A stretch of 64,000 nt of DNA. Source: Fulvivirga sp. M361. GTDB lineage: Bacteria > Bacteroidota > Bacteroidia > Cytophagales > Cyclobacteriaceae. Location: positions 1 through 64,000 of the forward strand of contig NZ_VKDC01000005.1 in the NCBI RefSeq assembly GCF_007097395.1, read 5' to 3'. The translations under genes and the position numbers were made by a program. Positions 9,584 through 18,368 of the stretch are shown here, in pieces; position 1 is the first letter of the stretch, and each line of letters opens with the position of its first letter. Below the pieces are notes generated by a model that made no database searches, had not been told where the DNA came from, and saw only the letters and a program-made list of their open reading frames with translations.

Positions 9584-10034
9584 GCGTTCTATATTTTAGT
9601 TTTTGCAGGAATAGAGATCGTTATATGGAGGTGTCTTTCCAGCATCCGGTTACAAAATATCTAAACTGATCTATTTCTACATCCTGTATGTTATATCCGT
9701 TCAGCCGCCCCTCAACATTGGTGCGGCACCTTGCTTAATACTCGACATACATTGTTTTTAAGCCCATCGTATTCACCTGCTTAAAGAACATCTGTAAAAA
9801 TAATACCTCAAACCCATAGGAATATAGACAAATTATACTCAAGTATGGATAATATTACTATCTAACAGGTTTTAAAAAGGTAAATAGAATAAGGGATTTG
9901 AACGCTTCTTTGTCCTTAATTCGAGTTCCTAAGACCACTGCTAATTAAAAATCAAATGCTTAACATCTCACATCGGCAAGTAACACGCCGAATAACTCAG
10001 AAATCAATATTTAATTAAAATTTCGCTTTAAGAC
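9584..10034. other. Intergenic region without a supportable gene
   Basis: About 450 bp of AT-rich DNA between the sulfatase start and the AAA-ATPase operator. All six frames are broken by frequent stops. It must hold the sulfatase promoter on the minus strand, but no convincing promoter pair was read. Confidence 0.45.
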
Positions 10035-10075
10035 AAAGGTACAATTTTAAAATTCAATTTCAAAAATGTACCTTT
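10035..10075. promoter_or_regulatory. 41-bp near-perfect palindrome abutting the AAA/DUF4143 start codon
   Basis: Arms AAAGGTACA (10035-10043) and TGTACCTTT (10067-10075) are perfect complements. The AT-rich interior is also self-complementary apart from two mismatched pairs and the central base. It ends five bases before the ATG at 10081. The layout fits either an autoregulatory operator or a long mRNA hairpin masking translation initiation. Confidence 0.7.
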
Positions 10076-10080
10076 AAAAA

Positions 10081-11244
10081 ATGATTAGTAGGAACCTCAA
10101 AGAGAAACTGCTTCAGCTCATTGAATTATTCCCCATTGTTTCGGTTACGGGACCTAGACAATCAGGGAAAACCACTTTGGTACGGAATACGTTTTCGCAT
10201 CTGCCCTATGTTTCTTTGGAAAACCCGGATCACATGCAATTTGCACAGGATGATCCCAGAAAATTTCTAGCTAATTATCCTGAAGGGGCTGTTTTTGACG
10301 AAGTACAAAGGGTTCCGGAGATATTTTCCTATTTACAGGGAATTGTAGATGAGGAACAGTCAAAAAAATATGTTCTTTCCGGCTCACAGAATTTTTTACT
10401 TGCAGAACAAATCAGTCAGAGTCTTGCAGGAAGGGTTGGTATTCTAAAATTATTACCTTTTAGTATGGCCGAATTGAAGGATGCAGAGTTACTCGACCCA
10501 TCATTTGAAAAAGTGGCCTATACTGGATTCTACCCCAGAATATTCGATCAAAATATTCAACCGAATGATTTTTATCCAAATTATGTTCAAACCTATGTTG
10601 AACGTGATGTTCGACAACTCACCCAGGTAAGTAATTTGAATACTTTTTCCACATTTTTAAAATTATGTGCCGGACGAGCAGGACAGTTACTCAACCTGTC
10701 TGAATTGTCTAACGATGTTGGTATATCTGTTAATACGGTAAAGTCATGGATCAACATACTGGAATCGAGCTATATCGTATTCAGGCTATACCCCCACTAC
10801 AAAAACTTCAATAAGCGGCTAATAAAAATGCCCAAGCTGTACTTTTATGATACCGGATTGCTCAATTATTTATTAGGCATCCGGGAATATGCTCAAATAC
10901 AAACTCATTTTGCAAAAGGGGCTATTTTTGAAAACCTGATCATTGCAGAATTATTTAAACAAAAGTATCACAGCGGAAAAGAGCCTAATCTATATTTCTG
11001 GCGAGATAATAAAGGAAAGGAAATTGATTTATTAATCGAACATGACCTGCAATTATTAATTCCTGTTGAAATCAAATCAGGTGCTACAAAATCAATGAGC
11101 TTTTTTGAAGGGTTAAAATATTGGAATCGGTTATCCGGAAATGAACCGGAAAATGCTTATGTCGTATACGGAGGTGACGAAGATCAATTGACTGGTCATG
11201 GCCACCTAATAGGTTGGAAGTCATTTATTGATCATTCATTTTAA
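10081..11244 (+). CDS. AAA_14 / DUF4143 ATP-binding protein
   Basis: 387 residues. The N-terminal P-loop ATPase has Walker A VTGPRQSGKTTLV (about residues 22-34), Walker B GAVFDEVQRVP (about 69-79) and a sensor-like YVLSGSQNFLL. Residues about 180-340 are DUF4143: a winged-helix stretch (LSNDVGISVNTVKSWINILESSYIVFRL), then YFYDTGLLNYLLG and the PD-(D/E)XK-like KGKEIDLLIEH...LIPVEIKSG. Proteins of this type are numerous in Bacteroidota and archaea and their role is unresolved. It stands alone with its own palindrome and is flanked by gene-poor DNA, consistent with an acquired or mobile single gene. Confidence 0.88.
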   Translation: MISRNLKEKLLQLIELFPIVSVTGPRQSGKTTLVRNTFSHLPYVSLENPDHMQFAQDDPRKFLANYPEGAVFDEVQRVPEIFSYLQGIVDEEQSKKYVLSGSQNFLLAEQISQSLAGRVGILKLLPFSMAELKDAELLDPSFEKVAYTGFYPRIFDQNIQPNDFYPNYVQTYVERDVRQLTQVSNLNTFSTFLKLCAGRAGQLLNLSELSNDVGISVNTVKSWINILESSYIVFRLYPHYKNFNKRLIKMPKLYFYDTGLLNYLLGIREYAQIQTHFAKGAIFENLIIAELFKQKYHSGKEPNLYFWRDNKGKEIDLLIEHDLQLLIPVEIKSGATKSMSFFEGLKYWNRLSGNEPENAYVVYGGDEDQLTGHGHLIGWKSFIDHSF

Positions 11245-11514
11245 ACTGCTATTTTCTATCTCAGATCGTTTCCTGTACTTATTAAATAACGTGGGTTTCT
11301 CGTTTGAATAATTATAAAAATATTTCCCATTTGTCCATCGGAAATGAACATGACTAACATCTGGACCCATCCAAAGAATTGTATCAAATCATCGCAGATA
11401 CTTTAAAAAAGGCAAAAAAATCTCCTTCCCTTGTTTGGGAATGGGCCATACATTATGAGTTAATGCAGAGATAGCACCAGCATTTCTGTTTCTGATAATG
11501 TGTAACTTAAGGCT

Positions 11515-11934
11515 ATGGAATTAATCAGTGAACCTCAAGTAGCGGATGTTTTTAAAGGCTACGCTCCGGACATTCGCCAAAAAATACAGCATCTTCGTCA
11601 GGTCATTATTGACACCGCTTCTGAAACGGAAGGGTTGAAAAAACTAACAGAAACGTTAAAATGGGGAGAACCCAGTTATGTTACCAAAAGAGGCAGTCCC
11701 ATTCGAATAGATTGGAAAAGGTCCAACCCTCAGTACTACGCCATGTACTTTATTTGCACCACTACCCTGGTGGAAACATTCAGGATGGTTTATGGAGATC
11801 TTTTCCAATACCAGGGTAATAGAGCGATCCTTTTCCACCTTGATGACAAGATTCCTGTTACGGAATTAAAACATTGCATTTCCCTGGCCTTAACGTATCG
11901 GCAAATCAAGCACCTTCCTATGTTGGGGGTTTAG
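11515..11934 (+). CDS. DUF1801 domain-containing protein
   Basis: 139 residues from an ATG at 11515. The motif series VFKGYAPDIRQKIQHLRQVIIDTA, LTETLKWGEPSYVTKRGSPIRIDWK, YYAMYFICTT and YQGNRAILFHLDDKIPVTELKHCISLALTY matches DUF1801 (YdhG-like alpha/beta fold, of unknown biochemistry). It is monocistronic. Flanking DNA is non-coding apart from a 37-codon open stretch just upstream (11355-11475) that lacks a start and was not called. Confidence 0.8.
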   Translation: MELISEPQVADVFKGYAPDIRQKIQHLRQVIIDTASETEGLKKLTETLKWGEPSYVTKRGSPIRIDWKRSNPQYYAMYFICTTTLVETFRMVYGDLFQYQGNRAILFHLDDKIPVTELKHCISLALTYRQIKHLPMLGV

Positions 11935-12172
11935 GTAGGTCAATTTTGTATACCCGAAACATTGGAAAATCTATCCTTACTTCCTGATAAAAGTTTACCG
12001 CCACATCAGTACACCCCCTATCTCTTCAGAACTGAAAGAGTTGTACTTTAAAGTATTAGGTCGTGACAAAGCATAAAGCCAATCTTAATAACCGACCGTA
12101 GAGAAGCCATCTAAAACAGACTTAGCTAAAAGACAGACTTTCTTTGGCCCTCAAAAAAATTTGTATTTCTAT
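11935..12172. other. Intergenic stretch before the small-lipoprotein promoter region
   Basis: No open frame of note. It separates the DUF1801 gene from the regulatory elements at 12173-12270. Confidence 0.4.
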
Positions 12173-12190
12173 TGTAGCATAATTTCTACA
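12173..12190. promoter_or_regulatory. TGTAG-N8-CTACA inverted repeat (putative activator site)
   Basis: TGTAG at 12173-12177 and CTACA at 12186-12190 form the same spaced inverted repeat seen upstream of dps. About 63 bp downstream lies a weak -24/-12-like element (TGGATCGATTTTTTAA, 12253-12268) that lacks the usual G of the -12 box. It is the proposed binding site for the window's NtrC-type activator, by analogy with the other sites. Confidence 0.4.
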
Positions 12191-12293
12191 TGTTTTAAGA
12201 AAAGGAATGCTGTAAAGTAGCTTAAACCTCGTCTCGGTGGGTAAAATCAACCTGGATCGATTTTTTAACTAGTGCTTAAGTAAAATAAACACT

Positions 12294-12539
12294 ATGAATA
12301 TGAAGGCTAAAAAATCATGGCTATATAGTATTTACACTTTGATCTTCCTCATCATTCTTTCAGGATGTTTCTCTAACGAAGAAAAAAGTCAAGATGAACC
12401 TCTCACGAAAACGGTCATACCTCAACAGCCGGACCACCTGACCATAACACAGTATGTAAAAGATGGTGTACGTTATGACAATAAGGATACTGTGGTTGCA
12501 AAAGAATTACCGGTGGACACAGCCCTCATTTTAAAATAA
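12294..12539 (+). CDS. Small lipoprotein of unknown function
   Basis: 81 residues with a basic N-terminus, a hydrophobic stretch (LYSIYTLIFLIILSGCF) and a clear lipobox LSGC giving a lipidated cysteine near residue 25. The mature part is short, charged and without a recognised domain (LTITQYVKDGVRYDNKDTVV). It lies 76 bp ahead of the formate/nitrite-type transporter gene and may be co-transcribed. No homologue is recognised. Confidence 0.65.
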   Translation: MNMKAKKSWLYSIYTLIFLIILSGCFSNEEKSQDEPLTKTVIPQQPDHLTITQYVKDGVRYDNKDTVVAKELPVDTALILK

Positions 12540-12615
12540 TGCAACTAAAAGATCAGAAGTGTTGCTTATTGCTCGTCTATTCCCATTAACTTTCATCCAA
12601 CAAACTAATCCATAG

Positions 12616-13434
12616 ATGCTCAATTTCCCCCGTCGAAAAAAAGACGTTAATGTAGCTTCAGACAAACCCAAAGAAGTTCGTCAAATTTTAGATGAGCAAA
12701 TAGAAGCGGGTCTCAATGAATTTAATCGCTCCAATCTGGGCTTGTTTATATCGGCTTTTGCAGCCGGATTGGAAGTAGGCTTTAGTGTTTTATTTATGTG
12801 TACTTTATATAGCCTGTTTGGTGGTACCATTAGCACTGAATCATTACATCTCTATCTCGCTCTGAGCTATCCTATCGGCTTCATTTTCGTAATTATAGGC
12901 CGTTCTGAGCTTTTTACTGAACACACTGCGTTGGCTATATTACCCGTATTGAGTGGATCTGTACGTTTGAAACAGCTATTCAAATTGTGGGGCACGGTTT
13001 ACTCAGGTAATCTTATAGGTGGATACGTCTTTAGTTTCCTTATTTCGGAGATAGGCAATCAGGTTGGTTTTATAGAACCCTCTTCTTATGCTTACCTGGC
13101 CCATCATATGGTAGATTACGACTGGAAAACCATCTTACTGAGCGCACTATTGGCCGGATGGATGATGGGGCTGTTGGGATGGCTGGTAACCTCTGCACAG
13201 GAAACTCTCAGCCGTATTTTTGTAATCATACTTGTCACTTTTATCATTGGCGTGGCAGGCCTGCACCATTGCATTGTAGGTTCAATAGAAGTATTCCTTG
13301 GTGTGATCACAAGTGACGAGATAACGTTTACGGATTATTTGCGTTTCCAGGTTTGGGCTACCATTGGAAATGCCATTGGCGGCGCCGTCTTTGTGGCCAT
13401 TTTAAAATACAGCCACGTTCGTCTGAACAAATAA
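12616..13434 (+). CDS. Formate/nitrite transporter (FNT) family channel
   Basis: 272 residues with about six membrane helices. Typical FNT stretches include LGLFISAFAAGLEVGFSVLFM near the first helix, YPIGFIFVIIGRSELFTEHTALAILPVL with the conserved helix break, LWGTVYSGNLIGGYVFSF, and LHHCIVGSIEVFLGV carrying the central-pore histidine. FNT channels move small monovalent acids such as formate, nitrite or hydrosulfide across the inner membrane. The hydrophilic N-terminal 35 residues are longer than in FocA. The gene converges with trkH, with a 10-bp gap. Confidence 0.88.
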   Translation: MLNFPRRKKDVNVASDKPKEVRQILDEQIEAGLNEFNRSNLGLFISAFAAGLEVGFSVLFMCTLYSLFGGTISTESLHLYLALSYPIGFIFVIIGRSELFTEHTALAILPVLSGSVRLKQLFKLWGTVYSGNLIGGYVFSFLISEIGNQVGFIEPSSYAYLAHHMVDYDWKTILLSALLAGWMMGLLGWLVTSAQETLSRIFVIILVTFIIGVAGLHHCIVGSIEVFLGVITSDEITFTDYLRFQVWATIGNAIGGAVFVAILKYSHVRLNK

Positions 13435-13444
13435 CCTCAGGGTA

Positions 13445-14770
13445 TTATAAAGCTATATTTTCAGGAGGTTTTGTTTTCCCGTAACCTTCTTCCGTATGGA
13501 GTAAACTTAGGCCAAAGGTCAGGGCACCAATACGGCCTAAAAACATGAGCAAGATCACTACCAATTTCCCCATTACAGAAAGATCTCCGGTGATACCGGC
13601 GCTTAAACCCACCGTACCCAGCGCTGAAATAGCTTCAAAAATCAGGTGATATGCGTTACCGGTTTCTGTTAAAAGTAATAGAAAAATACCAACGCCTACA
13701 ATAGCAAAATAAAAAAAGAAATTAGCCACAGCCATCCTGAGTCGTATGATAGGAATGCGTACTCCCATAAATGTAACATCGTTCTGGCCCTTTAATGTGC
13801 AACGCGTGATCGCAAACATCGCTGATATGGTGGTAGATTTAATTCCTCCTCCAGTACCGGCAGGTGAAGCGCCGGATAGCATCAGTATAGTAATAAAAAA
13901 GAGTGAAGCATTGGCCAGTTCGTCTATCGGCACTGTATTAAAACCGACCGTGGTCACTGCTGTCATAGTTTGAAAAAAAGCGAGTAGCCATTGTTGCTGG
14001 GTAGGATAATCGGACCAAGATGACTCTGAGATGAATAGAATGAACGTGGCAATTGTCAATATCCAAAAGGTGAACCGGAAAATGATCTTACTTGTAAACG
14101 TGATCGCTTTTGTGTTTTTAACTATTCTCTTATAAAGGTCCACAAATACAATAAATCCAATACACCCTGCCATAGATAATACAGTTATCGTGGCATTAAA
14201 AGCCAGATTATCTGAATACCGTACAAACCCATTAGTAAATAAGCTAAAACCCGCTGTACAATAAGCCGAGATACTATGAAAAAGGGAAAACCAAACCGGT
14301 TGGTCCAGGCCTGAGCTTTTAAAAATGAAATAGAGTACCAAAGCGCCAAGGACTTCTATGATCAGTGAAAACCAGAATACTATCCTCACAAAACTTCTGA
14401 GGTCATACTTTTCAGAAAGGTCAAACTCCGTTTTTAAGAGCCGTGTATTAAACTCGGAAAGTTTTTTCCTACCTCCTATTACAATAAATGAAGCTATCGA
14501 CATATACCCTATGCCTCCAACCTGCATCATTACCATAATAATGAGCTGGCCAAACCAATTGTAATGATCAACAATACTAAAAGACGTCAGACCCGTTGTG
14601 GAAGTTGCAGACGTCACGATAAATAATGTATCAATTCCTGCCACATTTTCTTTCTGGGTAATGGATAGCGACAACAGGACAGATCCTATCAGCATAATAC
14701 AGAGATACCCCAGGATCAGGATGGTAGAAGGCTGAAAACCCGAAATAGTGTTTTTGACTGCGGCTTTCAT
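13445..14770 (-). CDS. TrkH/KtrB-type potassium uptake membrane protein
   Basis: 441 residues with repeated M1-P-M2 units. Four pore-loop filters are visible: TSATSTTGLTSF, SAYCTAGFSLF, MTAVTTVGFNTV and ISALGTVGLSAG, with the filter glycines intact. The length and GASPAGTGGGIKSTT linker fit KtrB/TrkH. No regulatory KtrA/TrkA (RCK) gene is adjacent, so the gating partner must be elsewhere. The neighbours (FNT channel, antiporter, CorA, MscS) make this a cluster for ion and pH homeostasis. Confidence 0.92.
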   Translation of the reverse strand: MKAAVKNTISGFQPSTILILGYLCIMLIGSVLLSLSITQKENVAGIDTLFIVTSATSTTGLTSFSIVDHYNWFGQLIIMVMMQVGGIGYMSIASFIVIGGRKKLSEFNTRLLKTEFDLSEKYDLRSFVRIVFWFSLIIEVLGALVLYFIFKSSGLDQPVWFSLFHSISAYCTAGFSLFTNGFVRYSDNLAFNATITVLSMAGCIGFIVFVDLYKRIVKNTKAITFTSKIIFRFTFWILTIATFILFISESSWSDYPTQQQWLLAFFQTMTAVTTVGFNTVPIDELANASLFFITILMLSGASPAGTGGGIKSTTISAMFAITRCTLKGQNDVTFMGVRIPIIRLRMAVANFFFYFAIVGVGIFLLLLTETGNAYHLIFEAISALGTVGLSAGITGDLSVMGKLVVILLMFLGRIGALTFGLSLLHTEEGYGKTKPPENIAL

Positions 14771-14943
14771 ATTACGGAACTTATGGTCAGTTTTTCACTG
14801 TTGAAGCAGGTCACAATTTTAATTTCCGTTGCCTTCATAGGTTTGTTTTCTTTGCCTGTATAAAGCGTGTACTGGCTAGTTAAATGTCAGGATCAATCTG
14901 TAGTTTTTGTTATCATATTCCAAACATGGACGTAAAAGAGCTT

Positions 14944-14967
14944 GAATGTAGAGTTTATTCTACATTC
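14944..14967. promoter_or_regulatory. GAATGTAGA-N6-TCTACATTC palindrome upstream of dps (putative activator site)
   Basis: Perfect 9-bp inverted arms at 14944-14952 and 14959-14967. The centre lies about 72 bp upstream of the -24 element of dps. It contains the TGTAG-N8-CTACA core found also at 12173-12190. Distance and symmetry are those expected for an enhancer site of an NtrC-type activator. Confidence 0.6.
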
Positions 14968-15026
14968 TGTTTCCTGATTTACTCATAAACCTTTGTCCGT
15001 TTTCCCATCTTGAACAATGCAAGTAT

Positions 15027-15042
15027 TGGAATGTTTTATGCT
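15027..15042 (+). promoter_or_regulatory. sigma54-type -24/-12 promoter of dps
   Basis: TGGAATGTTTTATGCT has the invariant GG (15028-15029) and GC (15040-15041) exactly ten bases apart, the core of a sigma54 promoter. The predicted transcription start is about 20 bases before the ATG at 15074. A palindromic putative activator site lies upstream at 14944-14967. Confidence 0.6.
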
Positions 15043-15073
15043 TATTCCAAGGTAACTAAAAAGATAATATAAT

Positions 15074-15592
15074 ATGGAAAACGCAACAGTAGAGAAAGCA
15101 ATTGAGAAAAAAACCAAACCGTTTGTTAAACTTGGGTATTCAAAACTGGAAACTGCCGAGTTAGTCACCGTTATGAATGAATTACTGGCTAACTATAGTG
15201 TACATTATCAAAAACTCAGGAATTTTCATTGGAACGTCAAGGGCCCGGATTTTTTCGACATACATGAAAAGTTTGAGGACCAATATAATAAAGCAAAAGT
15301 AGCTATCGATGACATAGCCGAGCGTATCCGGGTGTTTGGTCAAACACCGTTGAGTACTATGAAAGACTACCTGGAAGTAGCTGTTATTAAAGAGTCAGAC
15401 ACTAACCTGCCGGCCATGGATATGGTAGCGGAAATACTAAACGACTACACGATTCTATTAGAACATATGTTTAACACAGTAGAAATGGCTATTGAACATG
15501 GCGACAGTGGCACCGAAGATATGGTGAAAGGTTTTATTAAAGAAATGGAAAAAGACCATTGGATGTTCACAGCCTTTTCTTCCAAGCAATAG
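15074..15592 (+). CDS. dps: Dps family DNA-protection/ferroxidase protein
   Basis: 172 residues, a normal size for Dps. The inter-subunit ferroxidase signature is intact: FHWNVKGPDFFDIHEKFEDQY followed by IDDIAERIRVFG, giving the paired histidines and acidic ligands. Dps dodecamers store iron, consume peroxide and coat DNA in stress. The N-terminal 18 residues are lysine-rich, as in DNA-binding members. It is monocistronic, with its own promoter region and a strong terminator at 15612-15650. The sigma54-type element suggests induction by an activator rather than only by OxyR-type control. Confidence 0.95.
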   Translation: MENATVEKAIEKKTKPFVKLGYSKLETAELVTVMNELLANYSVHYQKLRNFHWNVKGPDFFDIHEKFEDQYNKAKVAIDDIAERIRVFGQTPLSTMKDYLEVAVIKESDTNLPAMDMVAEILNDYTILLEHMFNTVEMAIEHGDSGTEDMVKGFIKEMEKDHWMFTAFSSKQ

Positions 15593-15611
15593 ACCCATTA
15601 GAACATTTGAT

Positions 15612-15650
15612 AAAATCCTTGTAGGCGTCCCTGCAATCTACAAGGATTTT
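15612..15650 (+). terminator. Rho-independent terminator after dps
   Basis: A 13-bp perfect stem, AAAATCCTTGTAG (15612-15624) with CTACAAGGATTTT (15638-15650), is followed by a T-rich tract. Confidence 0.85.
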
Positions 15651-15699
15651 ATTTTTACCTTTATGCTGCTTATATACTTAATACTATTTTTCGCACACT

Positions 15700-16209
15700 G
15701 TGGACATCATTGTTAACTACCTTCAACCACACATTATCCAGTTGTCTATTACCATAGGCCTGGTGTTATTCCTGATATTGGTTCGCTCGCTTACCCTTCG
15801 GCTGGTAAGAAAACATGGGAACAAGAACAGCGTAGCGGTATCACGTGAAGTATACGTTCGAAAACTCATTACCATTACACTTATTTTGCTTTTCGCCACC
15901 TTGATCGGAACGGTTTGGGAAGTATCGGTGAAAGGGTTATCTGTTTATTTTGCCTCCATTTTCACCATCGTAGGTGTGGCATTATTTGCTACCTGGTCTG
16001 TACTCAGTAATATGACCGCTTCCGTTATTTTGTTTTTCTTTTTCCCTTATCGTATTGGAAACACCATCAAAATAATCGACGGTGATAATTCTGTCGAAGG
16101 TATTATTTCAGATATCACCTTATTTTACATTGTAATTACCGACGAAGAAGGCAAGTCATATTCCTATCCTAATAACCTGGTCATTCAAAAACCAGTGAAG
16201 TTCGCATAA
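15700..16209 (+). CDS. Small mechanosensitive channel (MscS-domain) protein
   Basis: 169 residues starting on GTG at 15700; no ATG fits. Three hydrophobic segments (about 12-30, 52-72 and 82-112) are followed by a short MscS-like beta domain: LIRNTIKIID-type strand (YRIGNTIKIIDGDNSVEGIISDI) and SYPNNLVIQKPV, matching the YPNN signature of MscS. It is much shorter than E. coli MscS and lacks the alpha/beta cage, as in other minimal MscS-like proteins of Bacteroidota. It probably releases osmolytes or ions on hypo-osmotic shock. It converges with the antiporter gene, 3 bp away. Confidence 0.8.
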   Translation: MDIIVNYLQPHIIQLSITIGLVLFLILVRSLTLRLVRKHGNKNSVAVSREVYVRKLITITLILLFATLIGTVWEVSVKGLSVYFASIFTIVGVALFATWSVLSNMTASVILFFFFPYRIGNTIKIIDGDNSVEGIISDITLFYIVITDEEGKSYSYPNNLVIQKPVKFA

Positions 16210-16212
16210 GTT

Positions 16213-17394
16213 TTATTTTCTCCCGCTCAATCGGGACGTAAGGACATTTACCACTTTAATCCAGACAGGACTCAATAGTAAAGTGAGTGATATAACGCAT
16301 ACGATCATCTGGTAGCCATATTCGTTGATGATCTGGTTAAAATAAGCCAGGTTTCCAAGTACAAAACTGAATTCTCCAATTTGAGAAAGTAGTGCTCCGG
16401 CATAAATGCTATCTCCCCAACTCATTTTAAAGCTTTTCATTATAGCCGAATTGATCAGATTATTCGCCAGAAAAATGACCAGAACCAGTGCAGCAATCAG
16501 TGCCCAGTTCTCTATCAGGAAATTCACATCGATCAACATGCCCACAGAGATAAAAAACAAGGCGACAAAGATGACTTTCAAGCTATAAAGACTATCATGA
16601 AACCATTCCGTAGATTTAGAAGTAGCTACCAGGATACCGGCGATGAATGACCCTAAAGCGGTCGACAACCCAAAAAAACCGGTAATCGCAGAAAAACCAA
16701 AACATAAACCAAAGGCAAAGAATACCTGTATTTCATGGTCTTTATTCAACAGGCGATGAAAAGGCATTTTAACTTCCTTTTTATACAATAAGTAGATGAC
16801 AAACGCAGTGATAAGGACAGCGCCTACTACTTGCAAAATTACTTCTGAAGATGAGGTTGGGGCGCCCGAGATATAGCCCAACGTAATCAACATAGGGACA
16901 ATCAGTATATCCTGGACGAGTAACACGCCCAATACATTTTGTCCCACCCGGTTTTCCATTTGTTGACTATCTTGTAATAACCTGACAATAACCGCCGTAC
17001 TACTAATGCTGATTACAAAGCCTAAGGTTAAAACCCTGGTTAGTGGCCAGTCAAAAAACTGACCTATTACCCACACTACTAAAACACTCAATATGACCTG
17101 AAAAATAGTACCGATCACAGATACTCTCCAATTAGCCACCAATGATTGCAGGGAAATTTCCATCCCAATAAAAAACAGCAACAGGATAAGCCCTAAAGAA
17201 CCCAAAGAACTGATCAATTCAGTATCCGGAACCAATTCTAAAACATACGGACCGATCAATACTCCTGTTAGAATATAAATAATGACGTGTGTCTGACGGA
17301 TCATCCGAAGTAAAAACCCCATGATCACCACCCCAAAGGCTATGATCAGAAACTTCAGTAATATTGGGTTACTCTCAATAGCAGCTAGAATCAT
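16213..17394 (-). CDS. CPA2-family cation:proton antiporter (Kef-type, membrane domain only)
   Basis: 393 residues with about 11-12 membrane helices: ILTGVLIGPYVLELVPDTELI, LGLILLLFFIGMEISL, LTLGFVISISSTAVIVRLLQ (CPA2 helix with the STA motif), LGVLLVQDILIVPML (conserved QD) and GSFIAGILVATS. The cytosolic RCK/TrkA-N part of KefB/C is missing, so this is the short antiporter type. It is adjacent to a UspA protein gene one base upstream, so the pair is an operon; UspA proteins are often paired with such antiporters and may regulate them. Confidence 0.9.
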   Translation of the reverse strand: MILAAIESNPILLKFLIIAFGVVIMGFLLRMIRQTHVIIYILTGVLIGPYVLELVPDTELISSLGSLGLILLLFFIGMEISLQSLVANWRVSVIGTIFQVILSVLVVWVIGQFFDWPLTRVLTLGFVISISSTAVIVRLLQDSQQMENRVGQNVLGVLLVQDILIVPMLITLGYISGAPTSSSEVILQVVGAVLITAFVIYLLYKKEVKMPFHRLLNKDHEIQVFFAFGLCFGFSAITGFFGLSTALGSFIAGILVATSKSTEWFHDSLYSLKVIFVALFFISVGMLIDVNFLIENWALIAALVLVIFLANNLINSAIMKSFKMSWGDSIYAGALLSQIGEFSFVLGNLAYFNQIINEYGYQMIVCVISLTLLLSPVWIKVVNVLTSRLSGRK

Positions 17395-17395
17395 T

Positions 17396-18244
17396 TTAGT
17401 ATTTAGTGTTAAAATGGTACGTCAGCACAGGACGATAGGTATGTTCATTCACTTCTTCTACTATAGACCCGCCACTTATCAATCTTCTAAAACCACTTTT
17501 TTCATTGATTCCCATGGCAATGAGGTCAGCATTTTTTTTATCTGCAAAGTAGACAATGCCATATTCCTCATCTTCATGGCTATAGCTATTCAGGGTATAC
17601 CCTTTTAAATGGAATTTTTCTACCAGTTGCAACAGCTCTTCCTCAACGTCCAGGTCATTTTTAAAATTCTTCCTGGTATTGATCTTCACCAAATGGATAG
17701 TAGCATCAAATAATGTTTGAAAAGTAACCAGCAACGAAAGCAGTTGTTTGTGGTCTTTTTTTAAGTCTGTCGCATATACTATATGAGCAAACTGATCTTC
17801 ACTTACTAATTCCTTGACCGTAATAACCGGCACAGGGACAGCTCTGACAATTTTATCCGTTAAGGATCCTAAAAAGAATTCTTCGGCATCCGTAATGCCT
17901 TTGGCTCCAATAATGACAAGGTCAGCCTGCACATGCCGGATGGCCTTTTTAATTTCTCTGTAAGCTACTCCTACTTTCAGGTCTGTTTTTACCTCGATTT
18001 GCCGGTCTTCACTCTCCCGCTTCAAATCCGCCATCTTACTATTAAGCAATTTTACCAGGTCCTCCATGTATCTTTTGTTAAGAGGATCATCCATGTCTTC
18101 CATGAAGTTATAGTTATTCCGGGGAGTTTCTATCACATGAATGATATGCAACGTGCTTCCGGCTTTTTTCGCAATGGTCCTGGCAAGCGCAAGGGCATTA
18201 AGTGACTTAATGGAAAAGTCTACCGGAACTAAAATATTCTGCAT
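17396..18244 (-). CDS. Universal stress protein, tandem UspA domains
   Basis: 282 residues with two Usp domains. Domain 1 (1-145) starts MQNILVPVDFSIKSLNALALA and has the nucleotide-binding signature VIIGAKGITDAEEFFLGSLTDKIV. Domain 2 (about 150-280) is weaker, with MGINEKSGFRRLISGGSIVEEV. It is co-transcribed with the Kef-type antiporter, whose start is one base beyond this stop. The likely role is an ATP-dependent stress sensor or regulator of the transporter; this is inferred from the pairing. Confidence 0.92.
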   Translation of the reverse strand: MQNILVPVDFSIKSLNALALARTIAKKAGSTLHIIHVIETPRNNYNFMEDMDDPLNKRYMEDLVKLLNSKMADLKRESEDRQIEVKTDLKVGVAYREIKKAIRHVQADLVIIGAKGITDAEEFFLGSLTDKIVRAVPVPVITVKELVSEDQFAHIVYATDLKKDHKQLLSLLVTFQTLFDATIHLVKINTRKNFKNDLDVEEELLQLVEKFHLKGYTLNSYSHEDEEYGIVYFADKKNADLIAMGINEKSGFRRLISGGSIVEEVNEHTYRPVLTYHFNTKY

Positions 18245-18368
18245 ATACGGATGATGGTTTTGGCGGACGGAAAGTTCTTACAGATATCGATTTCATGGAT
18301 TTCTTACAATGTGCTATCTTACCTTTCCAAAGCTTTAATATAGCAATTTCAAATACAAAAAACCCGCT

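Noticed and set aside
11355-11475. 37-codon open stretch (SKELYQIIADTLKKAKKSPSLVWEW) before the DUF1801 gene.
   Set aside because: There is no start codon and only 37 codons. It might be a gene relic but cannot be separated from chance.
14771-14943. TTGGAATATGATAACA on the minus strand as a trkH promoter of the sigma54 type.
   Set aside because: The spacing between the two blocks is one base short, and the element lies well over 100 bp from the start codon.
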